Assembly (NCBI GenBank): GCA_020747015.1
Contig: JAGTJM010000041.1
Coordinates: 186,001 to 250,000 of the forward strand
Length of the DNA: 64,000 nt
Reading direction: 5' to 3'
DNA from: Pyrenochaeta sp. MPI-SDFR-AT-0127
Taxonomy: Eukaryota; Ascomycota; Dothideomycetes; Pleosporales; Cucurbitariaceae
How positions within the stretch are numbered: position 1 is the stretch's first letter; the number at the start of each line of letters is the position of its first letter. A program made the position numbers and the translations under genes. The notes below the pieces were generated by a model. It saw only the letters and a program-made list of their open reading frames with translations. It searched no databases and had not been told where the DNA came from. Positions 1 through 9,854 of this stretch are shown in pieces.

Positions 1-1731
1 AAATCCTGCCCCTGTGGCGTACGTAGGTATACGCAGCGCATAAAATGATTCTGCAGAAGATGTCTCGCACTGAGCTAAAGTATGAGCTGCTTCCCGTCCA
101 GAGAAAATCGCAAATGGCGTACATGCAAACAATCGGAACGGCTAGGCGCCTCATCGATGCGAGGAATAGAACAGGGCTATGACGAATGTACACCAACGGG
201 TAGTAAGTTGACTCTAGAATAGTGGCCCTCGACCAACGAAGCTGTTGCATTGTGTATGCCGTGAATGTGGCAGGAGCATCTGTAGCCACGATAGCTTGGG
301 CACTAAACGAGATCTTCCACCCATTCAGAAGAAGCCTAGTGGTAAGATGTCGGTCTTCGTTGACAGTCTCTTCAACGTCAGCAGTGCATGTAACAGCCAT
401 TCAAATATCACCTACCGGTCTTCGACCAAAAATACGCTGATCATACCACTCCAAGAGGATGTCTTCAAGGGCCTCTCGCCTGAAGAGTGCACACGGACCT
501 GGTATACAGTCGATAGCATCAAAAGCACTTAGTATTCCGCTAGTGAGGTGTATCTCAGACCAGTATGTCGCGGCAGCCATATACGAGATGAAAGCAGCGG
601 TGTGGTTATGTATTTCCAGTTGCGTACACGAACCGCCAAAAGATTGGTCATCTGCAATCCCAGAGATAGCACGGGCTATCGTGCTTGGAAACACCCATGA
701 GTCCGAGTCGCTTGACCAAATAAAAGGTATGTTTCGGGACTTGCAAAGAGCCAGAGAGAAGATGAAGACAGTAAACATGATCTCTTTCTTCGAGTTGTGT
801 GGCTGGTTTAAGCAGATGACATGGAATCTATCGGATCCAGGAAATTGTAAATCATACTCCTGTAGGATAATCGAAGCTTGTAAGATAAGACCACTCAAAA
901 CCTTTCCATAATCTATCGGAGTTTTGGGATGTTCTTGTGGAATCATTCCCTTCTTGGATAAGGCAAGAAGAGATTCGGCACACTGCTGATCGATCAAGTC
1001 TCCAGCGAGAGCGCCAAACGTACGAGGAAGCTCTATTTTGACCAATCCATCACCAAATATCTAGTGTCACCAACGTGCTAACATTAATGACTGACTCAAC
1101 AATAGAAATTTTTGGAAGAACTCACCTCCTCTGCAACTTCAATCATAGATAAATCCTCATCCTGGTTGCCATCGACACCCACCACTAGAACTCTCATGAC
1201 GTTGTCGTAGTTCTCTCGATAACTGTTTAGACAAGCACGGAAAGTTGTAGAATCCTCTCTGTATCCAACAACCGTGCCTACACATTCAATGGATCTGAGA
1301 TCAGTGTCTCCGATTTTTTCGATATCGATGTCGCTTCGACTGCCATAATGCCTACGTCGCCGAGCATTTTCTTTCCAAATATTTACTTCCGAGCAAGTGA
1401 TAAGGACGAGTGACTCTAATGTCAAATTGTAGCCCGCTGTGTAGAATCTCAGTGTGGCTAAGATTCCAGAAATGAGTGCTAGTCGGACGCAAAAGAAGAG
1501 TACGTCACGCAAGAAAGACCACCAGTGATACTTTCTCGGTTCTTCTAGCATTTTGATAGTTGGAAATGGGGTTAGAAACCCAGAAAGCAAATTATCTCTG
1601 TAGGTTAAAAATGAAGAATGTTGGCATTGGAACAGGATCACATCATGAAACGCTAGGGATTGACACCACTGATGCCCAAGAAAGGTTGTAGAACCCGCCG
1701 TCATCAAGTTCCGTTGATCCGTTTTGAACAT
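1..1731 (-). CDS. GT2 polysaccharide synthase (hyaluronan/chitin synthase-like), partial at window edge
   Basis: Processive family-2 glycosyltransferase of the NodC/hyaluronan synthase type, expected in the plasma membrane polymerising a nucleotide-sugar. Three exons read in one frame: 1731(or 1551)..1126, 1060..416 and 367..<1, with introns 1125..1061 and 415..368 (GT..AG). Visible motifs in order: a membrane segment after residues KYHWWSFLRD, VGYREDSTTFRACLNSY, the DxD-type motif SSDSDSWVFP, acceptor-site GPCALFRREAL, catalytic NEDRHLTTRLL and QQLRW (QxxRW); further hydrophobic segments follow. The frame is still open at base 1, so the C-terminus lies outside. The start is uncertain: ATG 1731 gives an unconvincing leader, ATG 1551 begins just before the first membrane helix, and an upstream exon is possible. 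All four catalytic motifs are present, so it looks functional. Sugar specificity cannot be read. Confidence 0.88.
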
Positions 1732-2627
1732 CCGACGCAGTTTCCTTTTCAGTAAAGCTCCGTTGCCAGGGTAGCGGTACCTTAGGCGCTTGCTTTGATT
1801 GAGGTAAAGATCTGAGGTTACCCAGGTAAGGTTTTGGCTGGCGCCGTTTTAGGTAACATTCCTCGATGTTACATGGATACAATAGAGCCACCGAACAGGC
1901 CATAGTTGACAACCTTCTCTTCTCTGCACAGTAGCTGGCTCGAAATTTGCAAACACAGAAACAATAACGGCATCTAACCTGTCAGACTTTTATAATTTTG
2001 GAGCCGTATCTGCTAGCCTTTATAACTATCGGCCTTTGGGGAGGGAGGAAGAAAGTGGGGTCCAAAGGGGAAAGAGATATAACGACGCCTGCAAGTAAAC
2101 AAGTTTTGCATCCTCTTTCCGCGTTCCAAGCCCAACCTGAGCGAAGGGTCAATTACGGGCTGAGACCTCCTTTGCAGATTGGTGAATGCGCTAAAACTCT
2201 TGACCCTACTCCAAAGGCTCCGGAAACGGCCCGTCCTATCGGCATAATGTTCTATTCTCCAAAGGGTTCAGTATGCATGCAACGTACGCATGGACTGTTT
2301 GGAAGAAAAAGTCCATGGAACGATCATACCAGAGGATCAAAGCTTATCGGCATTTGTCCAGGTATTACGACGGCTGACGTCCTTCCTCCTGAGTCAGTAG
2401 CAACATTACTATCTGAGGGACATCACTAGCATGGTACCCGTGTCAGCGGATGTGCGGGAGGAGAAAAATCTGGGTTTGAAAGAATTCCCAGAGATGCTAG
2501 GTTTGCATAAGTCTCTCTATCTCTTCAATCTATAATCAAGTCAATCATTGCTTTTCGAAAACCTGTGGAACTCGACAAGTAAGAGGGGTCATCCTACAAG
2601 TCTCCAAATTTTTACTTACTCGCACTA
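1732..2627. other. Intergenic region between the GT2 and acyltransferase genes
   Basis: Divergent intergenic region. Open frames of 89 codons (minus, 1643-1912) and 143 codons (plus, 1998-2429) occur, but neither has recognisable motifs. The first could hold an upstream exon of the GT2 gene and the second region an upstream exon of the acyltransferase, but I could not join either in frame. Confidence 0.4.
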
Positions 2628-3899
2628 GTGTCTTTACCATTTACACGCCAATTTCCTACTAAAGCGAGTACTGCGGACACTACTTGGCTAACAGGGCTAC
2701 GGGGCACTGCAGCCTTCATCGTGGCCTTCACCCACTTCTTTGAGGGAGAGCTCAATGCCGGTTTCCGAGGATATCTTGCCGATCCACCAGAGATCAATCG
2801 ATACTTCTTTCAGCTGCCTCTTATTCGGGTCGCATTTGCTGGACAGGGAATGGTAGCCCTCTTCTTTGTTATTTCAGCATATTCAATCTCCATCAAACCG
2901 CTACGGCTGCGGGACAATTTCCCAAAAGAAGAATTCCTCTACTACCTGTCGTCCTCCACATTCCGAAGAGGATTCAGACTCTACACACCAGCTTTTGCTA
3001 TGGAAGCGATGGGGCATACTGCTATGGTACTTGGATTCTATCATTGGCCGCAAAAATACTCCAATGGTCTCACGGGGTGGAATCACATTGCTTTCCAAGC
3101 ATCATACATGCTTCAATCCTTAAATCCAATCTCATCGAGCAAGGCAGAGCCGTTGAATGGGCAACTGTGGACTATACCACTAGAATTTTTTGGCTCCTGT
3201 ATCGTTTTTCTTACAATTCTTTGTACGTCAAACCTCCGAACATCCATGAGACCGCTGCTTGGAGCATTGATTGGGTTGTTAAGTTTCTGGAACTCGAGCT
3301 GGGTGCTGTTCACTTATATGTGTGGCTTGACTATATGCGAATCACGCATTATACTTGACAGACGAAATGCGTTCGAACCGAAGGATCAAAAAAAAAGTGC
3401 AACCTTGAATGCATCAACCCTCGCCAATTGGTCGATGCTTCTGTTCAGCTTATATCTTCTTGGTCTACCGGAGCGCCCTGAGAGCAATCCGTTCAGCAAT
3501 GAATATCTATGGCTTAGGAATGTTACTGGGTCCGGTTTCCAAATAGATGACATTGCTCAATTGTGGAGAAGTTTTGGGGGTGCTCTATGCGTTTTCGCCA
3601 TTAGTAACTCTTTGACTTTGCAGACTCCGTTCAAAACTGCTGCCGCTCAATACCTGGGTAAGATATCGTTTGGGCTTTACTTGGTACATATTTTGATATA
3701 TCAAATGTGGAGAAATCCAATTTTGGACTTCTTTGGGTGGATGACAGGGCCAAGTTCCACTATAGCGCAGTGGGTTTCATGGGGAGGCTCGGGAATTGTT
3801 TTGGCCCCCGTTGTTTTTGGGGCAGCCGATCTGCTCACAAAAACAGTCGACAAGAGTTCAATAGACTTCTCGAGATGGATAGAAAAGTGTCTCCAGTAG
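2628..3899 (+). CDS. Membrane acyltransferase, family 3 (OafA/NodX type)
   Basis: Integral-membrane acyltransferase 3 (PF01757 type), which moves an acyl group, often acetyl, onto carbohydrates or other hydroxyls. A 423-codon uninterrupted frame shows the family signature LTGLRGTAAFIVAFTHFF, with the conserved Arg and His of the first helix, then FFVISAYSISIKPL and the STFRRGFRLYTPAF block. Repeated hydrophobic helices continue to the C-terminus, including YLGKISFGLYLVHILIYQ. The frame opens at a GTG and there is no ATG before the first helix. A stop lies 48 bases upstream, so the true start is probably in an upstream exon joined at the AG of bases 2627-2628, where a preceding A would create ATG. 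It lies tail-on to the CE4 gene on the same strand and head-to-head with the GT2 gene. Confidence 0.85.
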   Translation: MSLPFTRQFPTKASTADTTWLTGLRGTAAFIVAFTHFFEGELNAGFRGYLADPPEINRYFFQLPLIRVAFAGQGMVALFFVISAYSISIKPLRLRDNFPKEEFLYYLSSSTFRRGFRLYTPAFAMEAMGHTAMVLGFYHWPQKYSNGLTGWNHIAFQASYMLQSLNPISSSKAEPLNGQLWTIPLEFFGSCIVFLTILCTSNLRTSMRPLLGALIGLLSFWNSSWVLFTYMCGLTICESRIILDRRNAFEPKDQKKSATLNASTLANWSMLLFSLYLLGLPERPESNPFSNEYLWLRNVTGSGFQIDDIAQLWRSFGGALCVFAISNSLTLQTPFKTAAAQYLGKISFGLYLVHILIYQMWRNPILDFFGWMTGPSSTIAQWVSWGGSGIVLAPVVFGAADLLTKTVDKSSIDFSRWIEKCLQ

Positions 3900-5057
3900 G
3901 GAATGGACACGATATCCATGTTCACTAGGAAAATGGTGTGATTGAATTCCAAGAATCGGTCAATCGGCAGGTATAGAACCAAGATAAATGTGCTGACTCG
4001 AAGATACGACAAACTTAAACCGTTTTCAGGGGCAAAAACAGGGAAATTGGAGTTTTCTTGGACTACACAAGAAGCACTGATTAAAGTAAGGTTCGTGCGA
4101 TCCCAACCCATGGCTTCAATCCTGCTGCGCATGCCTGCGGGGCCTAAATGTCTGCAAGCTGAACATGTTCCAGGAATTTTTCGAGTCAGGCCCGTACTGT
4201 ATATGGCGTAATCAACTCAGATACGGAACCTTATCGACCGGGTGCCTAGAGCACGCGAAATGCTTCTCGGACCTTAGATATCTTGCTACGACCTGGCCCG
4301 TGCGCTGCCTTCAGCGTCCAATTCAAACACGGGAGTGAACGTGACTCATGTTTCGTCCTTGTACACTAAATATCAGCCATGATCGCGTAGTATCAACTAA
4401 TTTACCGTTACACTTGCTGCAGGGCACAAGTGGATGGCAAGTCTGTACACCTGAGACAATATGGCACTGATCACCCCTAATTGCGACGAAACGGAGCGCC
4501 CGGAGTAACCCCGTCTCATGGTCTGATAGATAATAAGGCCGTCTTAGCTACCTCGGTCGGGGCAAAGAGTCAGAACTCGACGATCTGATCACCCCGAGTG
4601 CAGCAATGGGTAATGCGAACGCATTTCGTACGTTATCATATGCAGATTAACTCGGAGAAAACTCCTGTAGCGCACCTTTAACACAAATACGCGGCCGAAT
4701 TTGTCAGATATTTGTTCTAGACCTTCTTTTCTACCACTTCACTCTAATACCAACCTACTTTACATAATTCTAACAAGCAATGGGAACGCATCACTGGAAG
4801 ATAGTTGGAAAATGCATTATTTTCAGCTTCATCGCGAAAATGCTATTATACAGGTATGTAGTATCTACTTTGATTTTCCACAAAGTAGAAACTAAGCAAT
4901 GTGCAAAGGGTCAGCCAAATCGACTTCAATCTTGCAACAGTCAGAGAAAGTCTGACACAAGAGCACAATCAGTTACACAGTGAGATCTGCCCTTCACAAA
5001 TAACTCGATATTGAAACTAAAAATAAATGTAAGGTCGATGCATAACCCCTTTTACAG
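3900..5057. other. Spacer upstream of the CE4 gene
   Basis: No convincing gene. The missing 5' exon or exons of the CE4 deacetylase must lie here. One candidate starts at ATG 4780 (leader MGTHHWKIVGKC) with a GTATGT donor about 75 bases later; another possible donor is GTGAGA near 4980. I could not build a clean signal peptide from these. Confidence 0.4.
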
Positions 5058-5782
5058 CTGCGGTCACTTTCGATGACAACCCCAACGATCTACTCCCAGA
5101 GCTTCTTAAATTACTAGACAAGTACAACGCCACGGCAACGTTTTTCCCCAACGCGCCATATCATTTTCGCACATGGAATCTTGATCTGCACTTACGCATC
5201 ATTCATTCCAATGGCCATCAGATTGGGGCGCATACGTATGTATCATACCTGCCCGGGCAGGTCAAAACAATCTAACCAACAAACCAGCTGGGATCACCTA
5301 GATATGAAGACTATAGATACATTAAAGGCGCTTAAAGATATTGTACAGCTAAGTCTATATACTACCCCAGACAGAAGCTAACTAGAACATAGAATACGAT
5401 GAACGAATGGCTGAATACAACCCTGGGCATTCAATCCAGCTACGTACGTCCGCCGTATGGCGAGTGTCACAGAACTTGTCGAGAGACTCTCAGTAGCCAT
5501 GGTTTCACAGCAGTTCGGTGGTCTTTAGATACATTCGACTGGAAATACGAGTCAAACGAAACTGGGAGTTCAAGCTTAAAAATTCTCGAATCTTGGGTAT
5601 CTACCCAAGATAAGCTTCCAGAGGATCAGCGTACGTGGCCGATTGTCTTGATGCATGCTAGAAAGCGCAATACGATAAAATTTGTGGCGCCGGCTCTGCT
5701 GGAGGCCCTGAGTGCACGAGGTTTTAGGTTCGTTTCGGTGGCAGAATGCTTAGGTCACTCGAAAGACCAGTGGTACTATTAA
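5058..5782 (+). CDS. CE4 polysaccharide (chitin-type) deacetylase, 5' end unresolved
   Basis: NodB-fold, metal-dependent de-N-acetylase acting on chitin-like polymers. Exons 5058..5235, 5288..5342 and 5393..5782 are in phase, with introns 5236..5287 and 5343..5392 (52 and 50 bases). Family motifs: AVTFDDNP (motif 1; the usual FDDGP has Asn for Gly), GHQIGAHTWDH with the two metal-binding His, YVRPPYG (motif 3), RWSLDTFDW (motif 4) and IVLMHA (motif 5 His). The first exon begins after a clear TTTTACAG acceptor, so an N-terminal exon, probably with a secretion signal, is missing from this call. The catalytic and metal residues are kept, so activity is plausible. It shares a strand with the acyltransferase and may belong to one cell-wall or exopolysaccharide locus. 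Confidence 0.82.
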
Positions 5783-8770
5783 CATTCTCTTGAAAAAGTG
5801 TCCAAAGTAATGAACTCAGTTAGGAGTATCCAATAGGGTCATCAAACGAAGCTTTAGAGATAGTTGGCAAAGTAAGTGGAGATTGGCCCTGCGGTCAATA
5901 CGTATCCTACGCGGTAAGGTCTTGTAAGCATGTGTATTGTCCATCTCATAGTGAAGTTTTCATTGTTTATCGCGCTCGGGCATTTCAGGTATATTATTGT
6001 CTGATTACTAAGCGCTAGGTTGAGAAATAAGGAATTTGCGTGTGATGTGCGTGTCAGACATGAGGAGCGTCGCGCGTCCGAGATGGTTCGCGTAGGATTT
6101 GCTTCCGTCAAATGTAGGTAGTTAAACCACCGATAGAGCGTGGTCGAATATGGTATCATCGTTTCCGAGCAAGAAAGATTTGCACAAGAACACGCCAGAA
6201 GACATAGAGTCGTCGACCGCCGGGTTGATAAAATAGTAAGCCTTCATTGTTGTTGTGACCGATCATGAGCTGTTCCACGGTGCGGCAGCTGAGTCTCGAC
6301 GGCAATGCGGGGTATTCAGCTGATTTCCAATTTCAACACTTTGGCCTACTTAGTTTTGGTCGATGATTCTTCCCTTTATCATGTTTAGCATGTTACGGTG
6401 CCGCCTATGGCCTTTCTTCTCGTAAGCATGAGCTCATAATACTTAGCAAAGTTCCTAACTGTTGAAGCAAAGACGCCCGCTGGAGAGCTTGTTTTAGGTC
6501 CAGGGTTCTTTCTCTGCGGCATACTTGCCTTCTCTACGCTCCATCGCTCTTATATGCATCCTGAAAATAGGAAGAGCTAGTACATCCTCTCCAAACAGTG
6601 CCAGGGCGTTGCCGCTCCGTCGTTCTCCTGTAGTCTTAACGACATCACCTAAAAAGAATGGCGGTCATTGTTTTCTCCATGGCCGTTGCGTATTTATGTT
6701 GGAGGCCTACGTGTCGTGACCTCGCCGGACTCAATATACCTGAGCGACATTGCTTGGTCGCATTTCTGCTTCAAGGTCATATATGCCCTGAGTGAGTCTT
6801 GTTTGCTCGATGCGTTCCGCTGCAAAAATTCTTCTACGTTAACGTGCATCTCCAAAAAATCCAAGACGTTCTTTAACGTAGTCAGGTCAATGGCCGGGAA
6901 TGGAATCCCTGTGCGCTTAATGAAACGAGTGTGATAGTCAGTCTACCGTACGAGCTTACGTCTCAAAGCGCAGTTTAAAGCTCTTCGAGGCATTACCCGC
7001 AACTTGACACACGTATGTGTTACGGCGTTTGACACCCCAGTGGATACTTTGAAGCCGGGGCCAGGACCGGGTCCAATTATGGCCGGGTCTGACTTTGGGT
7101 AATCATAATTCTGTAGGAATTCATTAAGATTGTAGGTAATGATCATCCTTTAGCTCTCGTAACTATTGTACTTTGCTTCGGGCATGATCGTGGTACATCC
7201 GAGGATGCAGTGCTCGTATTGCTCAGGTAACTCTATCAAACCATGATGAAAGAGCTATGAAAATGCTTGAAAACACAACAAGGAGCTACAAAACTGCGAC
7301 TTGTGGCTAAGAGAGTTTACCCGTATCCTTCTGTTGAGACATTGGGCTGTAATTAAAAACAGCCTAGAAGGCGTAGATATTCTTCTGTAAGTCGACACTG
7401 TCATAGTGCCATTTCTGGACGAAAAAGCCTGACGACGTTCCAGATCCCTGATTGGCCATAAAAGACTTCGCTTTCAAGCTAAATTCGTCGCACTATCAAG
7501 ATGGCAGGAGCCAAGCTCTTTGCGCCATATGACTTGACACTCTCGTACGCACTCGAGTAAGGCATAACAATAGAAGTCTTTCGGCTTAAAAAGGAGTTGG
7601 AACATGCATGTTGGACAGATAATGTGGCTTGCGTCACAGTTTGTATAGGACATTTTGATTTGTTTTGCCCTTGATTCGCCGCAGATGATTTGAAATTTCG
7701 GAATGGGATTGTTGCTGATGCTTACACGGTAGATATATGTGGATTGATTTATGTAATAACCGCATTGTACATACTGGAAGCGGCAAGCACAATAAGGCCT
7801 ATATATGATAGTTGGCTCATTGCATGCTTAGTATAATCACCTACATGGAAACTCTCAGTTCACGTGAATGGTTCGCATGACTATATTGCTATGCATTATA
7901 TGTCAATATTTCTTTGCCGCCTCTCAGCGGGCTTGCAGATTGTATCATTGGACTCGATGAACTACATCTTGACTGGAACTGAGATTGAAGTCGCCATGAA
8001 TTAACGCGTCTTCTCAAATCCTCGCGTTAGGTACGAAACAGATGATGCCATGCAAAGAAGGCGGTGGAGTAGGGCTCTTGTGCCACTTTGGTGCCAAAGA
8101 AGATGGGTGACGGAACCGTACGGATGTTTGAAATGCGAAGGAATACGACAGAAAGACCATTCAAGACCTCTTCGTGTGCAGACGCCTGGTTAACGAACAG
8201 CATGCCCCCTCAGATGTGGTCATCCTGCGCTATCTCGATACCTACTTTCCATAAAGTCATGCCACTTGTTGGCTGATAGGAACATGCAGTGCCCACTCGC
8301 ACAAGTCTGGACAAGGGTAGAAGGTAAATGAGGTATTACAGTGGTCGGCTCAGAATCTGACAATCGCGTTCGTGGTTGTCTGTTCAAAGTCTGAGTTTGC
8401 GACTTGTAAGACTGTCTATACATGTATCAAAGCGGAGCCACCAGTAGACGCTAACGTGCGCCGTGAAAGTCTTATAAGAGTAATTTATGTATCAGGGGGT
8501 TACATTAGTAGTCCTACACATTTTCGTTCGTTTTGTTTACAGAAGCAAGACCTGAAGGAACTCAGTCTTATAAGAGATTGAAATCGTATAGGTACCGATG
8601 GGGACCTTCATCAATGGTTGCGACCGTTGGCAGCCTGAAAACTACAGTTCTAGACTGGAATGACAAGAAGTCCAACAATCCTACTCTGGTTCGTAAGCAA
8701 CATGAGTGCAGGCTGAGAATACCTGGAGCTGGAGCGCCACACGAAAATTAGGACACGCAGAATGCATATC
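5783..8770. other. Gene-poor stretch, apart from the relic at 6480-7146
   Basis: Only short frames without motifs on either strand. Apart from the minus-strand relic described separately, I see no gene, RNA or repeat I can support. Confidence 0.4.
6480..7146 (-). pseudogene. Unidentified decayed coding region
   Basis: The minus strand shows one frame that is open from 7146 down to about 6745 except for a TAG at 6943-6945. The residues on both sides look protein-like (upstream NEFLQNYDYPKSDP; downstream RFIKRTGIPFPAIDLTTLKN and VNVEEFLQRNASSKQD). After a possible GTATAT donor and a TTCTTTTTAG acceptor, another 50-codon open stretch follows (GDVVKTTGERRSGNALALFG). The family is not recognised. 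It could be a multi-exon gene with a nonsense mutation or an overinterpreted open frame. Confidence 0.3.
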
Positions 8771-8956
8771 GTTGGTGTCAGGACGCAGGTCTGTACCGCT
8801 GCGCCATGCAAAACCAAAAAGTTCAGCAGTGATCAGTCATCACTGATCACGCCGTACAGAACGGTACTTATTGTCAACCAAGGTTGATCTCAACCTTGTG
8901 CACAAGCTGTTCTCAGCCTTGCGCACGGGACAGCTCTCAGCTGTCCTGACAGTTGG
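8771..8956 (+). mobile_element. MITE copy A with target site duplication
   Basis: Non-autonomous DNA transposon of 176 bp at 8776..8951. It begins TGTCAGGAC and ends GTCCTGACA, a perfect 9-bp terminal inverted repeat, and is flanked on both sides by GTTGG (8771-8775 and 8952-8956), a 5-bp target duplication. Internally it carries nested palindromes, for example GTGATCAGT / ACTGATCAC around a 4-base loop, and no coding capacity. A second copy in opposite orientation lies at 14806..15002. Confidence 0.9.
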
Positions 8957-9854
8957 AACGAGTTAACCTTTTCTAAAGTGACTTTGCTGCGTGAGTGAAG
9001 GGTTGGCTTAACAGCATTTGGATTATGGTATGCGATGAGCCACTAGCCCAAACCATTCAGACCCAGCATGGGCAAGGCAATCTATCATGATAGTTATAAC
9101 GAAGAGGGTTCCCTGTAATATTTTTGACTCTGTTGACAGCCGAGGACGATGCTAAGCATCTTCAAGGTGACGAACCCAATGCCTCACTATAATATATTTT
9201 AGCACTTTTTCCTAAACCTGCTGAAAAGAATTTACATTCACAGTCGTAAGTATTCCACAGCTGAGTACCGTTAATGCATGCTGTCCAGTATTTAGATGCC
9301 ACGACAACGGCTAAGGGTTACCCGGACCAATTTGCGATGACCACACCTGACACACTTTTGGCTTCTCAGTAAAATCCGTCGCCTAGCACTGGAATAGCTG
9401 TGAATCTCTCTGTCTCTAAGGAAAACTCTTCCCAAGAATAGTGAGAACTTGGGTTCTCTGTAGAAGTGAGGTGATAAATGGATGTTAAATGTCATAGGCA
9501 AGGGGCACGAGGCGCACGAACCCTGGCTGCCGGGGCCGCGGAAGCCAAATCCCTGCGCGGAGAATCTGCTGATAAGAACACCGAGCATAATCTCTCGATC
9601 CACTCTCTTATTTCAGTTCGTGCCCCGGAGTTTCGAGCAAATTGCGATACTGCGCACCTTTTCTTGTTCGAATTGCGTGCGCTCTACTTCCTCATTTGGT
9701 TTGTACCGCCGTCAGCCTCTTGCAAATTGAAATGATGCGACTTTCTCGACTCGGATTGCGTGCTCCGAACATACAATGTCGATAATGAAACCAAACTCAA
9801 GAACTTATTATGGACGGCTGTCTGCCTTCTTTGCGAACATTTATCAATAACAAC
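8957..9854. other. Upstream region of the rhamnogalacturonan lyase
   Basis: Promoter-side DNA. Short frames on both strands at 9292-9735 overlap each other and show no family motif. No further gene is supported. Confidence 0.35.

Noticed and set aside
1998..2429. 143-codon plus-strand ORF
   Set aside because: Begins with a non-ATG codon, has no motifs, and could not be joined in frame to the acyltransferase.
9292..9735. Overlapping ORFs on both strands upstream of the PL4 gene
   Set aside because: Mutually overlapping, no motifs; most likely promoter DNA.
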